Assembly (NCBI GenBank): GCA_016711435.1
Contig: JADJSY010000085.1
Location: forward strand, 11,796-75,795
Direction: 5' to 3'
Origin: Lewinellaceae bacterium
GTDB lineage: Bacteria > Bacteroidota > Bacteroidia > Chitinophagales > Saprospiraceae
Length of the DNA: 64,000 bases
Positions 10,248 to 19,785 of the stretch are shown here, piece by piece. Every line of letters begins with the position of its first letter. The stretch's first letter is position 1. The translations under genes and the position numbers were made by a program. The notes under the pieces were generated by a model that saw only the letters and a list, made by a program, of their open reading frames with translations, made no database searches and was not told where the DNA came from.

Positions 10248-11352
10248 AAACAGATTTTCCATAGTATTGATCAAAAAAATTCATTGGAATAGACCTTTGG
10301 CATTTATAACTTTGATCGCTTACATATGAGAATAGTTCGCCAAGTTTTTCGCCGGGCGCTAAGATGATGCCTTCAATAACCCCTGTTTGGGAATCACTTA
10401 ATGCAATCAAATAGCGGACATCAAAGGTTGTCAGGTTTTTCTCGGAAATTACGATTGCTTCGGCCTCCGGTGAAAATTTCCCTAAATCTACAGTTGGAGA
10501 ATCTTGAACTTTTACTTCTAAAAGTTGATTTTTGATATCCGGGAAACCGCCGAAAAGTAGGTCGTCTTTTTTCATCTCATATCCGAGTAAATCAAGAGTC
10601 ATCCTTTCTAAAGATTGGCCTCTGTTTTTGGTTGAGGCCGAATCCAACTTTTTCCCAATCAGTTTTTCTGCAACGATTTTTTTTAGCAATGAAATTGAGT
10701 ACAGTTCCTTAAGATCAGGCTCCTCTACCATTCCAGATGTGGGTGGTTTATAATCATGTATGATATAGTAGGAGAGTTTTTTTGAATCCGGGAGTGAAAG
10801 GATTCGATCTTTCTTTTCATAAATCGACTTTCTTGTTTTTGATGAAATAAGCAATTGATGTTTGACTGTCGGCTTCCCGAACTTCCCGAACCTTTCCTCA
10901 ATATACCCAGGGGTTAGAATAACAATGGAAGCAATTACTGATTTTACAGGATCAATCCGGACAAACACGAATCGAACACCATCGCAAAGAAGACTTTCCC
11001 CAGATTCATATTATCACCAAAGAGTATTACTGGCAGGAATTCTATTCCAAACCTGGAGATTATACGAAGTCCCGGTCGTAACAATATAAGTATCGATAAA
11101 TTCTCTAACTATTCTGGGAACCCCCTTCCCTTTTGGCGGAACAACCTCGTACTCACTTTCGACAGCAGGTTCAGGCAAGTCGAACTTTTCCAGGGTTGAA
11201 GCAATTAACTTTCGAACATTTGAACCATCTGTTCTTGTCTTACCCGTAAGATTGAATGGTTTTCCAATGCGTAATGATAAGTTATTTGCAAGCCTGTCAG
11301 GTTCTGTCAGATGCCCCGGAGATTTCGGAGGAATCTTGAAGTCACTATTCAT
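10234..11352 (-). CDS. Type II restriction endonuclease (one frameshift)
   Basis: Two pieces join into about 370 residues: an N-terminal half from MNSDFKIPPKSPGH (11352 to about 11014) and the C-terminal half to 10234. The C-terminal half carries GGFPDIKNQLLEVKVQ, a PD-x7-ExK signature of PD-(D/E)xK nucleases, next to SLERMTLDLLGYEM. It converges on an adenine methyltransferase gene and follows an HTH controller-like gene, which together support a restriction endonuclease. The recognition site cannot be read from the sequence. The frame change lies near 10990-11015. Confidence 0.75.
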
Positions 11353-11354
11353 TA

Positions 11355-11556
11355 TCAGCAGTTTAACAATTCAGGGAGTGTGATATTCAGGGCTGTGGCT
11401 ATTTTATTCAGATTAATAAGTGAGATATTTCTTTCCCCTCTTTCAACCGAACCAATATATGTTCTGTCCAGCTTGCACGCGAAAGACAATTTCTCTTATA
11501 ATTAGAATTCAGATCTTCAATTTCTTTGATGCGATTTCCAATTTTTTTTAAAAGAA
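11355..11556 (-). pseudogene. Xre-family HTH controller protein of the R-M system (frameshifted)
   Basis: On the minus strand, IGNRIKEI in one frame is followed, after a shift near 11500, by EKLSFACKLDRTYIGSVERG and ERNISLINLNKIATALNITL in another. This is the helix-turn-helix of C proteins that control restriction-modification loci (the DRTYIGSVERGERN form is characteristic). It ends at 11355, two bases before the endonuclease start, so the two are co-transcribed. No clean start codon is visible in frame, probably because of a further indel in the A-run around 11541-11553. Confidence 0.6.
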
Positions 11557-11558
11557 TA

Positions 11559-11579
11559 CCGCTTCTGAGGAAGAAGCGG
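11559..11579 (-). other. Short hairpin upstream of the controller gene
   Basis: CCGCTTCT and AGAAGCGG form 8-bp arms around a 5-nt loop just before the HTH controller-like gene. It could be a controller-binding site or a terminator for leftward transcription, since TATTCTTTT follows on the minus strand. Function unproven. Confidence 0.35.
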
Positions 11580-11658
11580 CCACAGGGGGAAAATTACGTG
11601 GCAAAATGATTCGCGTGAGAAAAAAAGTGGACTCAAAGAATAAAAATAACTTAATTCC

Positions 11659-11716
11659 CAAAAAAACACAAAAAAAAACGGCGCGTACAAACCCTCCCAG
11701 GTCCGTACGCGCCGTA
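11659..11716 (-). terminator. Rho-independent terminator of the rimP-nusA-infB operon
   Basis: An 11-bp perfect stem (ACGGCGCGTAC / GTACGCGCCGT, 11678-11688 and 11705-11715) is followed on the minus strand by a long T-rich run. It lies about 70 bp after the infB stop codon. Confidence 0.85.
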
Positions 11717-11784
11717 CTTATATAACAACTCCGCTTAATCTCTTTACAAATGCCTGATTATCAACACAAATAACCAATAACCCC

Positions 11785-14700
11785 CTATTTCAGCATCGTC
11801 TTCACCTCATTGATCACATAAGACTCGATGATATCACCGGGTTTGATGTCGTTGAAGTTCTTGATCGTAATACCGCATTCCATACCGGATTTGACCTCTT
11901 TCGCGTCTTCTTTGAAACGTTTGAGCGAAGCAAGTTCGGCGTTCTGGTTGGCGTTGCCGGGGTAGACCACGATACCATCGCGTACAATGCGGATGTAGTG
12001 GTTCCGGCTGATTTTGCCTTCCAGTACGAAGCAACCGGCAACGGTGCCGACTTTCGAGATTTTGTACACCTCGCGGATTTCGACCTGACCCATGATTTCT
12101 TCTTCCTTCGTCGGTTCCAACATGCCCTCCATAGCGGCCTTGATTTCCTCGATGGCCTCGTAAATGATGGAGTACATTTTGATTTCCACCCCTTCTTTCT
12201 CTGCGAGTTTGCGCGCAGTGATGGAAGGACGCACCTGGAAGCCGATGATAATGGCGTCGGAAGCGGAAGCCAGCATGACGTCGCTGTCCACAATCTGGCC
12301 GACGGCCTTGTGGATGACGTTGACCTGGATTTTCTCCATGGACAGTTTGATGAGCGAGTCGCTGAGGGCCTCGATGGAACCGTCCACGTCGCCTTTGACG
12401 ATGAGGTTGAGTTCTTTAAAGTTGCCCAGTGCCAGGCGGCGACCGATTTCATCGAGGCTGATCCGTTTGCTTGCGCGGTTGGCTTGTTCGCGGATGATCT
12501 GGGCGCGTTTGGTGGCGATCTCTTTGGCTTCGCTGTCGGAGCGGGCCACTTTGATTTTTTCACCTGCCTGCGGCGCACCGGGAAGACCGAGCACCAGGAC
12601 CGGAGTAGCGGGGCCTGCTTCCTTGATTTTTTTACCACGTTCGTTGAACATGGCTTTTACCTTGCCCGAAAACTCGCCGGCAATGATGGGGTCGCCATCA
12701 TGCAGGGTACCGTTTTCCACCAGCATTTTGGTGACATATCCGCGGCCTTTGTCCAAAGAGGCTTCCAGCACGGTACCGATGGCACGGCGGGCGGGATTGG
12801 CTTTGAGTTCGAGCAGTTCCGCTTCAAGCAGCACTTTTTCGAGGAGTTTGTCCACATTCTCGCCTTTTTTGGCTGAAATGTCCTGGCTTTGGTATTTACC
12901 GCCCCACGATTCGACCAGCAGGTTCATCTGGGCGAGTTCGTTTTTGATACGTTCGGGGTCGGCGCCCGGTTTATCAATTTTATTGATCGCAAAAACAATC
13001 GGAACACCGGCGGCCTGCGCGTGGCTGATCGCCTCGCGGGTCTGTGGCATGATGCTGTCGTCTGCCGCAATGACGATGATGGCGATATCCGTCACCTTGG
13101 CGCCGCGTGCCCGCATGGCGGTAAACGCTTCGTGGCCCGGTGTATCGAGGAATGTTATTTCCTTATCGTTGTCTTCACCAACTTTTACTTCGTAGGCGCC
13201 GATGTGCTGGGTAATACCGCCCGCTTCACCTTCCGCCACATTGGCGCTGCGGATAAAGTCGAGTAGGGATGTTTTACCGTGGTCGACGTGGCCCATGACC
13301 GTAACAATCGGCTGGCGCCAAACGAGGTCTTTCGGATCGTCGAGTTCCTCTTCTTCCACTTCCACCTGTTCTTCGGCACTGATAAACTGTACTTCGTAGT
13401 TGAATTCGCTGGCGACGACTTCAATCAGTTCGGCGTCGAGGCGCTGGTTGATCGACACAAAAATGCCGAGGCTCATACAGGCTTTAATGACGTCGGCAGG
13501 TTTGATGTTCATCAGCGATGCCAGATCGGAAACGGAGATAAACTCCGTTACCTGCAATGTTTTTTCGCCTTCCGTACGTTCTATTTCAGCCAGTTCGGCG
13601 CGTTCGCGGCGTACATCGCGTTTGTCACGGCGTATTTTCTGGCGTTTACGGCTGGCGCTTGCGCCCATCCGCGCCATAGTCTGGCGGATTTGATCCTCAA
13701 TTTGTTTTTGAGAAACTTCTTTCGGTTGTTCGTCGCGGCGGGCAGTTGGCGCTGGGCCGCGGCGTTCGCCCGGGGCGTATTGGTTCCGGCAGTTCCACCA
13801 GACATAGATGCCTGGAGTGAAGCAGCCGTAACGGGTTGTTGTACTTTTTTGCGTTTGCGTTTATGGCGATTGGGGTCGTTGTTGCTACCGGCGCCTTCGG
13901 ATGTGCCGCTGCCTGCATTGGCGGGCCGGTTGGTTTGGCCGCCTGGTTGCGTATTGCGTGGGCCGCTGCCCTGGCCGCTGCCGCGGTTGCCACCCTGGCC
14001 ACCCCGATTACCGCCCTGGCCGCCGCGGTTGCCACTCTGCCGATCGCCGGGAGTAGGTTCCGGTTTGGGTTTGTCCAGACTGATACGGCCCAGTATTTTC
14101 AGGCCGCGCAATTGGGTGGCTTCTGCGCGATAGGGTTCATTGTCTTCCGGTGTGTCACCTTCCGTAACCGGACCTTTTTCTACGGGTTCGGTCGGCGCTG
14201 TAGCAGGTGCAGTCCGTTCTTTAGCAGGCGGTGTGGTTTCAGCCTGCGGTTTTTTCTCCGGCGCAGGTGTTGCGTTTTGTTTTTCCTTTTCCTCACTTAC
14301 CGGCGCCATCTGCTCTTTCGGTGTAACGACCTCCGGTTTTTCTTCCGGTTTGGGTGCTTGCGGTTTCGGTGCTTGCTGTTTTTGCGCATCCAGGTCTATT
14401 CTTCCGAGCACACGCAGGGAAGGGCGTTCGCGGTGCGTCGTCAATTCCGATTCCTCTTTTTTAGGGGCAGGATTGGGGGTTTGTTGTTCTTCCAATCTAG
14501 GTAAAACAACTTTAGGCGCCTCTTCGCGGGGGGGCAAAAAAGATGGGCGTTGCGTCGATGGCGCAGCGGAAGAAGATGAAGTGTTTGTACTGACAGAAGG
14601 TGATGAAGGCTCTTTTTTCAGTACGGGACGGGCTAATTTGTCCGCCTCCTGTTTGATAGCAAGGTCTTTTTGGAACTCCTTTTGGAGCACAATGAGCATC

Positions 14701-14825
14701 TCGTCGCTGATATCGGCGGTGGGTTTTTCTTCCACAAGTGGGAAGCCTTTGCTATGCAGCGTCTCGACGATGGTGTGCAGACCGACGTTGAACTCTTTTG
14801 CTACCTTAATTAATTTTTGCGCCAT
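11785..14825 (-). CDS. infB: Translation initiation factor IF-2 (one frameshift)
   Basis: IF-2 delivers initiator tRNA to the 30S subunit. The N-terminus (MAQKLIKVAKEFNVGLHTIVETL) is the IF2_N domain, followed by a long Pro/Glu/Gly-rich linker with GGQGGNRGG repeats. The second half has the second IF2_N domain (VSDLASLMNIKPADVIKACM), the GTPase domain with GHVDHGKTS (G1), DTPGHEAF (G3) and NKIDKPGAD (G4), and the C-terminal domains. The two halves are joined by a frame change near 13768 in a CCCGGGG run; the conserved text RRDEQPKEVSQKQIEDQIR lies in the second frame. An essential gene would not be broken, so this is almost certainly a sequence error. Last gene of the operon. Confidence 0.95.
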
Positions 14826-15091
14826 GCAGTGGTTTGCCTGCTTTATTTAAAAAGTTGATTTTGGATGCGTTTGCGGGGAAACGCCGGAATTGCCGCGTGA
14901 AATATCGTTTAGAAGGCCTTGAATGTTTAAATTTTGAAATTGCGCTGCAAAGGTATAATAAAAAAAAAGCGGTTTTAGTTATTAGTTATTCGTTATTGGT
15001 TATTCGTTTTCATTGTTGGTGCCTATTAAGCAGCCAATTGACTGCAAGCCCAGCGTTAACACCCTGATAACGGATAACTGATAACCAATAA
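14826..15091. repeat. nusA-infB spacer with TAACGGATAACTGATAAC-type repeats
   Basis: The 266-bp gap inside the operon is filled by GTTATTAGTTATTCGTTATT on one side (about 14975-15008) and ACGGATAACTGATAACCAAT on the other (about 15068-15090), which can pair imperfectly. The same unit recurs near 17440, 23645, 30720, 42850, 42930 and 47725. No gene is seen here. Confidence 0.7.
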
Positions 15092-16339
15092 CTATTTCCC
15101 CTCTTCCTCAAACTCGTCAGCCAGAATACGCAGTACTTCGTGTACGGTTTCTTCCTCCAGGTCGGTGCGGCGTATCAGTTCTTCGGCGCTGAGTTCGAGC
15201 ACCTGGCGCGCTGTGTCACAACCGACACCTTTGAGGGCTTCGATGACCCATGGTTCCATGACATCGCTGAATTCCTCGAGGTCTACGTCGTCGATTTCGT
15301 ATTCCGCCTGGTTGCGGTACACGTCTATTTCGTAGCCGGTCAGTTTGGTAGCCAGTTTGATATTGCTGCCCGCTTTACCGATCGCCAGGCTTACCTGGTC
15401 GGCATCGAGGTAAACGGCCGCGCGTTTGCGTTCGTGGTCGAGTTCGATGGTCGTGATTTTGGCGGGTGTGAGGCTGCGCTGAATAAACAGCGAGGTATTG
15501 TTGGTGTAGTTGATGATGTCGATGTTTTCGTTGCGGAGTTCGCGAACGATGCCGTGGATACGGCTACCTTTCATACCGACGCATGCGCCAACGGGATCGA
15601 CGCGTTCGTCGTGGCTTTCTACGGCTACTTTGGCGCGTTCGCCGGGCAGGCGTACGATATGTTTGATTTCAATAACACCATCTTCAATTTCGGGCACCTC
15701 CGCTTCAAGCAGTTTGTGCAGGAAACTCGGATCGGTACGGCTTAACATGATAAACGGCACATTGTTGCGCATTTCCACTTTGCGGATAATACCTTTCACT
15801 ACGTCGCCTTTGCGGTAGTAGTCGCCTTTGATCATTTCCGTACGGGGCAATACCAGTTCGTTGCTGGTGGCATCGTCCAGAATGAGCACTTCTTTTTTCA
15901 TGATCTGGCTTACCTCGCCGGTCACGACATTGCCCACCAGTTCGGAGTATTTGCGGAAAATCTCGTCTTTTTCCAGTTCCATGATCCGCGACACCAGTGT
16001 TTGGCGCGCGGCCATAATGGCCCGGCGGCCAAAGTCGTCGATGGAGAGTTGTTCGTAACACTCTTCTCCTTCCTTCACACTTTCATCAATTTGCTGGCCT
16101 TCGGTAACGCTTACCTGGGCAAGTTCATTGGTCACTTCGCCGTCGGGCACAACTTCCCGTACGCGCCAAATCTCCAGGTCGCCGTTGGTGGTGTTGACGA
16201 TTACATCAAAATTATCGTCCGTACCGTATTTTTTCTTAATCAGGGTGCGAAATACGTCTTCCAAAACGCGCACCATGGTAGGGCGGTCTATGTTTTTACC
16301 GGTTTTAAAATCGGCGAATACATCTACTAAATTGACCAT
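15092..16339 (-). CDS. nusA: Transcription termination/antitermination factor NusA
   Basis: 415 residues, the usual short form of Bacteroidota. The N-terminal RNA-polymerase-binding domain (about 1-130), an S1 domain (about 135-205, EVSQIMKKEVLILDD) and two KH domains (GACVGMKGSRIHGIVRELR and LAIGKAGSNIKLATKLTG) are present, with an acidic C-terminal helical tail (LEEETVHEVLRILADEFEEEG). It modulates pausing and termination. It lies between rimP (35 bp upstream) and infB, the standard order. Confidence 0.97.
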   Translation of the reverse strand: MVNLVDVFADFKTGKNIDRPTMVRVLEDVFRTLIKKKYGTDDNFDVIVNTTNGDLEIWRVREVVPDGEVTNELAQVSVTEGQQIDESVKEGEECYEQLSIDDFGRRAIMAARQTLVSRIMELEKDEIFRKYSELVGNVVTGEVSQIMKKEVLILDDATSNELVLPRTEMIKGDYYRKGDVVKGIIRKVEMRNNVPFIMLSRTDPSFLHKLLEAEVPEIEDGVIEIKHIVRLPGERAKVAVESHDERVDPVGACVGMKGSRIHGIVRELRNENIDIINYTNNTSLFIQRSLTPAKITTIELDHERKRAAVYLDADQVSLAIGKAGSNIKLATKLTGYEIDVYRNQAEYEIDDVDLEEFSDVMEPWVIEALKGVGCDTARQVLELSAEELIRRTDLEEETVHEVLRILADEFEEEGK

Positions 16340-16373
16340 TGATCTATTATTGTTTGGTTGAAAATTAGAAAAC

Positions 16374-16856
16374 TCAAAACGCGAGTTTTACGATGGCTTT
16401 TTCTATCTGTTCAAACGGAATGACCGTTTCGACTTCGATTACTTTTTTCTTTTTTTTCTCATCCCGCTCGGTCACGGTCTGGCTCAGGACAATCTGCGTT
16501 TCTTCCACCGCTTTCAGCAGGCCCGTCATCCGGTTTTTATCGGTTTGGGTCACTTCCATCTGCCTGCCAATATTTTTGTGGTATTGCCGCAAGAACTTGA
16601 GTGGCCGTGAAATGCCGGGACTACTCACTTCCAGCGTGTATTTTTCACCCAGCCAGCCGTTGGTATCAATAAAACTTTCCAGGTAGCGGCTGAGTTTCTG
16701 GCATTTCTCGAAAGTCATACCGGAGTCGCTATCTGCAAATACGCAGAGTTTCTGGCCGGGTTTCAATTCGATTTCTACCGTAAAACAATCGGCAAATGCT
16801 TCGTCGGTGCTGTACTTTTCCTCCAGGAGTTGGGCGATTCGTTCGGTTACTTCCAT
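16374..16856 (-). CDS. rimP: Ribosome maturation factor RimP
   Basis: 160 residues. RimP assists 30S subunit assembly. The N-terminal alpha/beta domain (VEIELKPGQKLCVFADSD) and the conserved LEVSSPGISRPLKFLRQYHKNIGR segment are clear, followed by the C-terminal SH3-like domain. It is the first gene of the rimP-nusA-infB operon. Confidence 0.95.
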   Translation of the reverse strand: MEVTERIAQLLEEKYSTDEAFADCFTVEIELKPGQKLCVFADSDSGMTFEKCQKLSRYLESFIDTNGWLGEKYTLEVSSPGISRPLKFLRQYHKNIGRQMEVTQTDKNRMTGLLKAVEETQIVLSQTVTERDEKKKKKVIEVETVIPFEQIEKAIVKLAF

Positions 16857-17015
16857 TCGGACATGGTTGTTGTATGATGATAATGGTTGTGCAGGTTATG
16901 GCAAATAAAAGAGGGAACCAATGGTTCCCTCCCGGATACGAATCCCTGATTTCGTGGCGCAAAGGTAGATTCAATTTATTGAATTACAAACAAATGCCTG
17001 ATTTTCCTGGGATTT

Positions 17016-17423
17016 TTACGATTTCGCCCGAACCCTGTCTTCAAATTCGCGTATCAGCATCCGCAGCGCTCCTGCCGAAAGCAGGATTTCCATCAGGGTG
17101 ATGACCAGCGAAGTCATCATCAGCAACAGGCTGAATCCGAACAGGATTTTGGCCCAGATTTGTAACCCTTCATAGATCAGAAACATGGTAACGACGCAGA
17201 ACAGGATACTGGCGACCCCGAAAACCTGCATCCAGCGAATCAGCCAGAGGCGGCGGCGCAGGCTGTGAATCTGTTTGAGTAATCCTTTGTGCTGTTTTTC
17301 ATCAAAATCGTTCACGAGTTTGCGAATGAGGTTGGCAATGGCCAGGAATTTATTGGTATAAGCCAGCAACAACAGCGAGAGGGCCGGGAACAATAGGGCC
17401 GGCGTTTGAATGGTGAGCTCCAT
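17016..17423 (-). CDS. DUF2721 membrane protein
   Basis: 135 residues with an N-terminal helix (TPALLFPALSLLLLAYTNKFLAIANLIRK split over residues 7-36), a basic stretch (HSLRRRLWLIRWMQ) and two further helices. This matches the small DUF2721 inner-membrane family of unknown function. It stands alone between the rimP operon and a lipoprotein gene. Confidence 0.8.
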   Translation of the reverse strand: MELTIQTPALLFPALSLLLLAYTNKFLAIANLIRKLVNDFDEKQHKGLLKQIHSLRRRLWLIRWMQVFGVASILFCVVTMFLIYEGLQIWAKILFGFSLLLMMTSLVITLMEILLSAGALRMLIREFEDRVRAKS

Positions 17424-17533
17424 TTTGGTTATCAGTTATCCAGTTATCCGTTATTTGGCTCGTATAACAGCAAAAAAGCCCCTCGTGTTGCGGGGGAGGC
17501 CTAAAGGGCAAGGGGGAAAGGATGGGCGATGAT

Positions 17534-17619
17534 GAGTTTGATGTGGAATGCCACATCATCGTCAATTGTCAGTCATCAATATTTCTTTCGCCGTGCGTGG
17601 GTCTTACGACCCCGCACAT
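17534..17619. repeat. Two dispersed hairpins downstream of the lipoprotein gene
   Basis: A small palindrome (TGATGTGG-AATG-CCACATCA, about 17534-17553), then ATTGTCAGTCATCAAT-type repeat, then a hairpin at 17593-17617 made of GTGCG, GGGTC, TTAC, GACCC and CGCAC in order with one bulged base. The last hairpin has two more copies at 31823-31847 and 31920-31944. Confidence 0.75.
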
Positions 17620-17620
17620 G

Positions 17621-18325
17621 TCAGAAATTATGTGTGTGCCCGTTCACCGTCACGGTCACCGTACCATCCGCATTGAAGGTCAGCAGGCCATTGAGGGTTT
17701 GTTGCCGGCCGTTGCTGCTGCCGATGACTTTGGCGCTGCCGCTGCCGCCTGTGACCTGGTAACTGGATTTACTGATGGTCAGGTTGCTGATGTTCAGTTC
17801 AGTCACACAGTTCAGGGTAGGATCCACCCGGCGCAGATTGCCCGTCAAATCGCCTTCGAGTTCGTATGTTCCGTTGACGATATAAGCCGGTTCCTGCGGA
17901 CTCAGGCCGGTGAATACCAGTTCGCCGACGGTGACGTCGCTGCCCGACCAATGCGGGCTGCCGAATGTACCATTGCCGGCAATATCGACCGCCGCGCTTT
18001 GTGGCACACCGAGATTGGAACAGGTCACCAGCCAGTCCATATTAAAGGTGTAGTTGTAGGAAGCGCCGGCAACAGTTTTGCTTTTTTGCAGGGAGGTGTC
18101 GCCAGGTACATTACAACTATTGAGGTAATTTTCCAGGATTTGAGCCATGTCGACTGTAGGCATGGTAAATCCGGCCATTTTAGCGGAAACGGAGGTTTCC
18201 AGGATTTCCGCTGCTTCTGTTTCACTGAGCAAGGCGATGATCTCTTCTCCGGATTTGCGGCAGGAGGCGAAAATGAAAAGAACGGCAAGGAAAAAGGTCG
18301 AGCAGATTTTTTGATTGAATGTCAT
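17621..18325 (-). CDS. Hypothetical lipoprotein
   Basis: 234 residues. The N-terminus (MTFNQKICSTFFLAVLFIFASC) is a lipoprotein signal with the lipidated Cys at about residue 22. The rest alternates short strands and ends in a Thr/Gly-rich beta region (SSYQVTGGSGSAKVIGSSNG...VTVTVNGHTHNF), like many Bacteroidota surface lipoproteins. The family is not recognised and no neighbour hints at a role. Confidence 0.75.
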   Translation of the reverse strand: MTFNQKICSTFFLAVLFIFASCRKSGEEIIALLSETEAAEILETSVSAKMAGFTMPTVDMAQILENYLNSCNVPGDTSLQKSKTVAGASYNYTFNMDWLVTCSNLGVPQSAAVDIAGNGTFGSPHWSGSDVTVGELVFTGLSPQEPAYIVNGTYELEGDLTGNLRRVDPTLNCVTELNISNLTISKSSYQVTGGSGSAKVIGSSNGRQQTLNGLLTFNADGTVTVTVNGHTHNF

Positions 18326-18755
18326 AAGTTGATTGTTGAGAATGTTGAAGGGTTGAGAAGTTGAGAGAAGTGAGAAGTGAGAGGCGAGAAGTGGGCGAGT
18401 GCTGCATTAAATTTCGAGCGCGAAGTGGTGTAATCTACGTCTCTCACCCTCTCTCTCAACATGACAAAGGTGGACTCGAGTGCGCAGGCTGTGCAAACGA
18501 ACTCAACCCAAGGCGCGAGCGGTTCAACCAATTGCAGGCCCTGATACGGTTGGTTGAAAGAAATGCGCCGCTCGTTGAAGGGGCTGTTGATGCCCGCATG
18601 AAGCACCTGTATATTTGTATGGAGATGGAAACCGCCTTTAAGAATCACAACTCTCGATTCCAGGCCTGAAAAACGATGCCAAAACCAGAAAAGCCGCCAA
18701 ATAGGATATCTCTCACGCTCTCACGTCTCACCTCTCACCTCTCACTTCTTACATT
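18326..18755. repeat. Gene-free stretch of simple repeats
   Basis: 430 bp without a credible gene. It holds GAGAAGTGAGAGGCGAGAAG repeats at about 18360-18400, TCTCACGTCTCACCTCTCAC at about 18715-18750, a TTCAACCAA / TTGGTTGAA inverted pair near 18525-18560, and at about 18655-18675 a TTCCAGGCCTGAAAAA module that recurs at 19590, 21465 and 55190. The reading frames crossing it are made of repeat sequence. Confidence 0.65.
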
Positions 18756-19541
18756 ATGTTCGACCCAACCCAATTCACACGCGCACATTGGCTGCTTTCG
18801 CCGCTGGTTATTTTTGGCCGCTACGCAGTCATGTGTATTATCTGCTATCTGATCTTCTATATCTGGAAACGTCGGATTTGGCTGTACCGGAAAATTCAGC
18901 ATAAGTTTCCGCAAGGCGCTGATTATCAACGGGAAATAGGATATTCAGCACTTACCTCCATTATTTTTGGCGCAATCTCCTGGCTTTTGCTCGGCACCTC
19001 GCTACGCCAGTACACGCAGTTTTATACGGATGTCCATCAATATGGAATAGTTTGGCTGATCGCCAGTATTCCCCTGACCCTGCTGGTGCACGATGCTTAT
19101 TTTTATTGGTTGCATCGCTGGATGCACCAACCCAAATGGTACCGCCTCATCCACCTGACGCACCACAAATCGGTGAACCCTTCTCCCTGGGCTGCTTATG
19201 CTTTCCACCCCATCGAGGCGTTGCTGGAAGCGGGAATTTTGCCTGTTTTACTGATTTTTATACCGCTGCATCCCATCTCTTTCTTTGGATTTATTACCTT
19301 GATGCTGCTTTTCAACGTGTACGGCCATTTGGGCTACGAGTTGTTCAGCAGAAAAACCTACGAACACCCTATTGGCCGCTGGCTGAATTCATCGGTACAC
19401 CACAACCTGCACCACGAAAAGTTCAACGGCAATTTTGGACTTTATTTTACCATCTGGGATCGCCTTTGCGGAACGCTCCGGGAAGACAGCCTCGACAAAA
19501 TCGAGGAGGTACACGGACGGGTGAGAGAAGTGAGAGGGTGA
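18756..19541 (+). CDS. Sterol desaturase / fatty acid hydroxylase family protein
   Basis: 261 residues, integral membrane di-iron oxygenase. The His clusters are visible: H112 / H120 / H124 in HDAYFYWLHRWMH, HLTHHKS at 133-137, and HHNLHHEKFNGNFG near residue 225, with the closing TIWDRLCGT. Membrane helices lie at about 12-36, 62-82, 97-115 and 155-195. Members hydroxylate or desaturate lipids such as sterols, carotenoids or fatty acids; the substrate here is unknown. The last eight residues (GRVREVRG) are encoded by the flanking GTGAGAGAAGTGAGAG repeat, so the C-terminus is repeat-derived. Confidence 0.85.
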   Translation: MFDPTQFTRAHWLLSPLVIFGRYAVMCIICYLIFYIWKRRIWLYRKIQHKFPQGADYQREIGYSALTSIIFGAISWLLLGTSLRQYTQFYTDVHQYGIVWLIASIPLTLLVHDAYFYWLHRWMHQPKWYRLIHLTHHKSVNPSPWAAYAFHPIEALLEAGILPVLLIFIPLHPISFFGFITLMLLFNVYGHLGYELFSRKTYEHPIGRWLNSSVHHNLHHEKFNGNFGLYFTIWDRLCGTLREDSLDKIEEVHGRVREVRG

Positions 19542-19785
19542 GACGTGAGAGGGTCCCTCTTGGCGGCTCTTATGGTTTGGGCTTGGGTTTTTCAGGCCGT
19601 AAATCGTGAGTGGTGTTTAGTGTATGGTGTTTGGTGTTTCGAGGGCTTCGAGTTTGGCAGTAGTTGAGATTTTGGTCGAATTTTCAAATGCAAACATTAA
19701 GTACCCATCACACAAAATACCCAAAATTCCAACATAAGCCCCGACACTAAACTCCACGCAACACACATTATTAATACATTTTTCC

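Noticed and set aside
11998..14504. Several long plus-strand frames opposite infB and frames rich in Gly/Ala/Phe
   Set aside because: They mirror the high-GC infB coding strand; the GTPase motifs fix the true strand.
18361..18669. Open frames on both strands in the 18.3-18.7 kb spacer
   Set aside because: They are composed largely of GAGAAGTGAG-type repeats and show no conserved motif.
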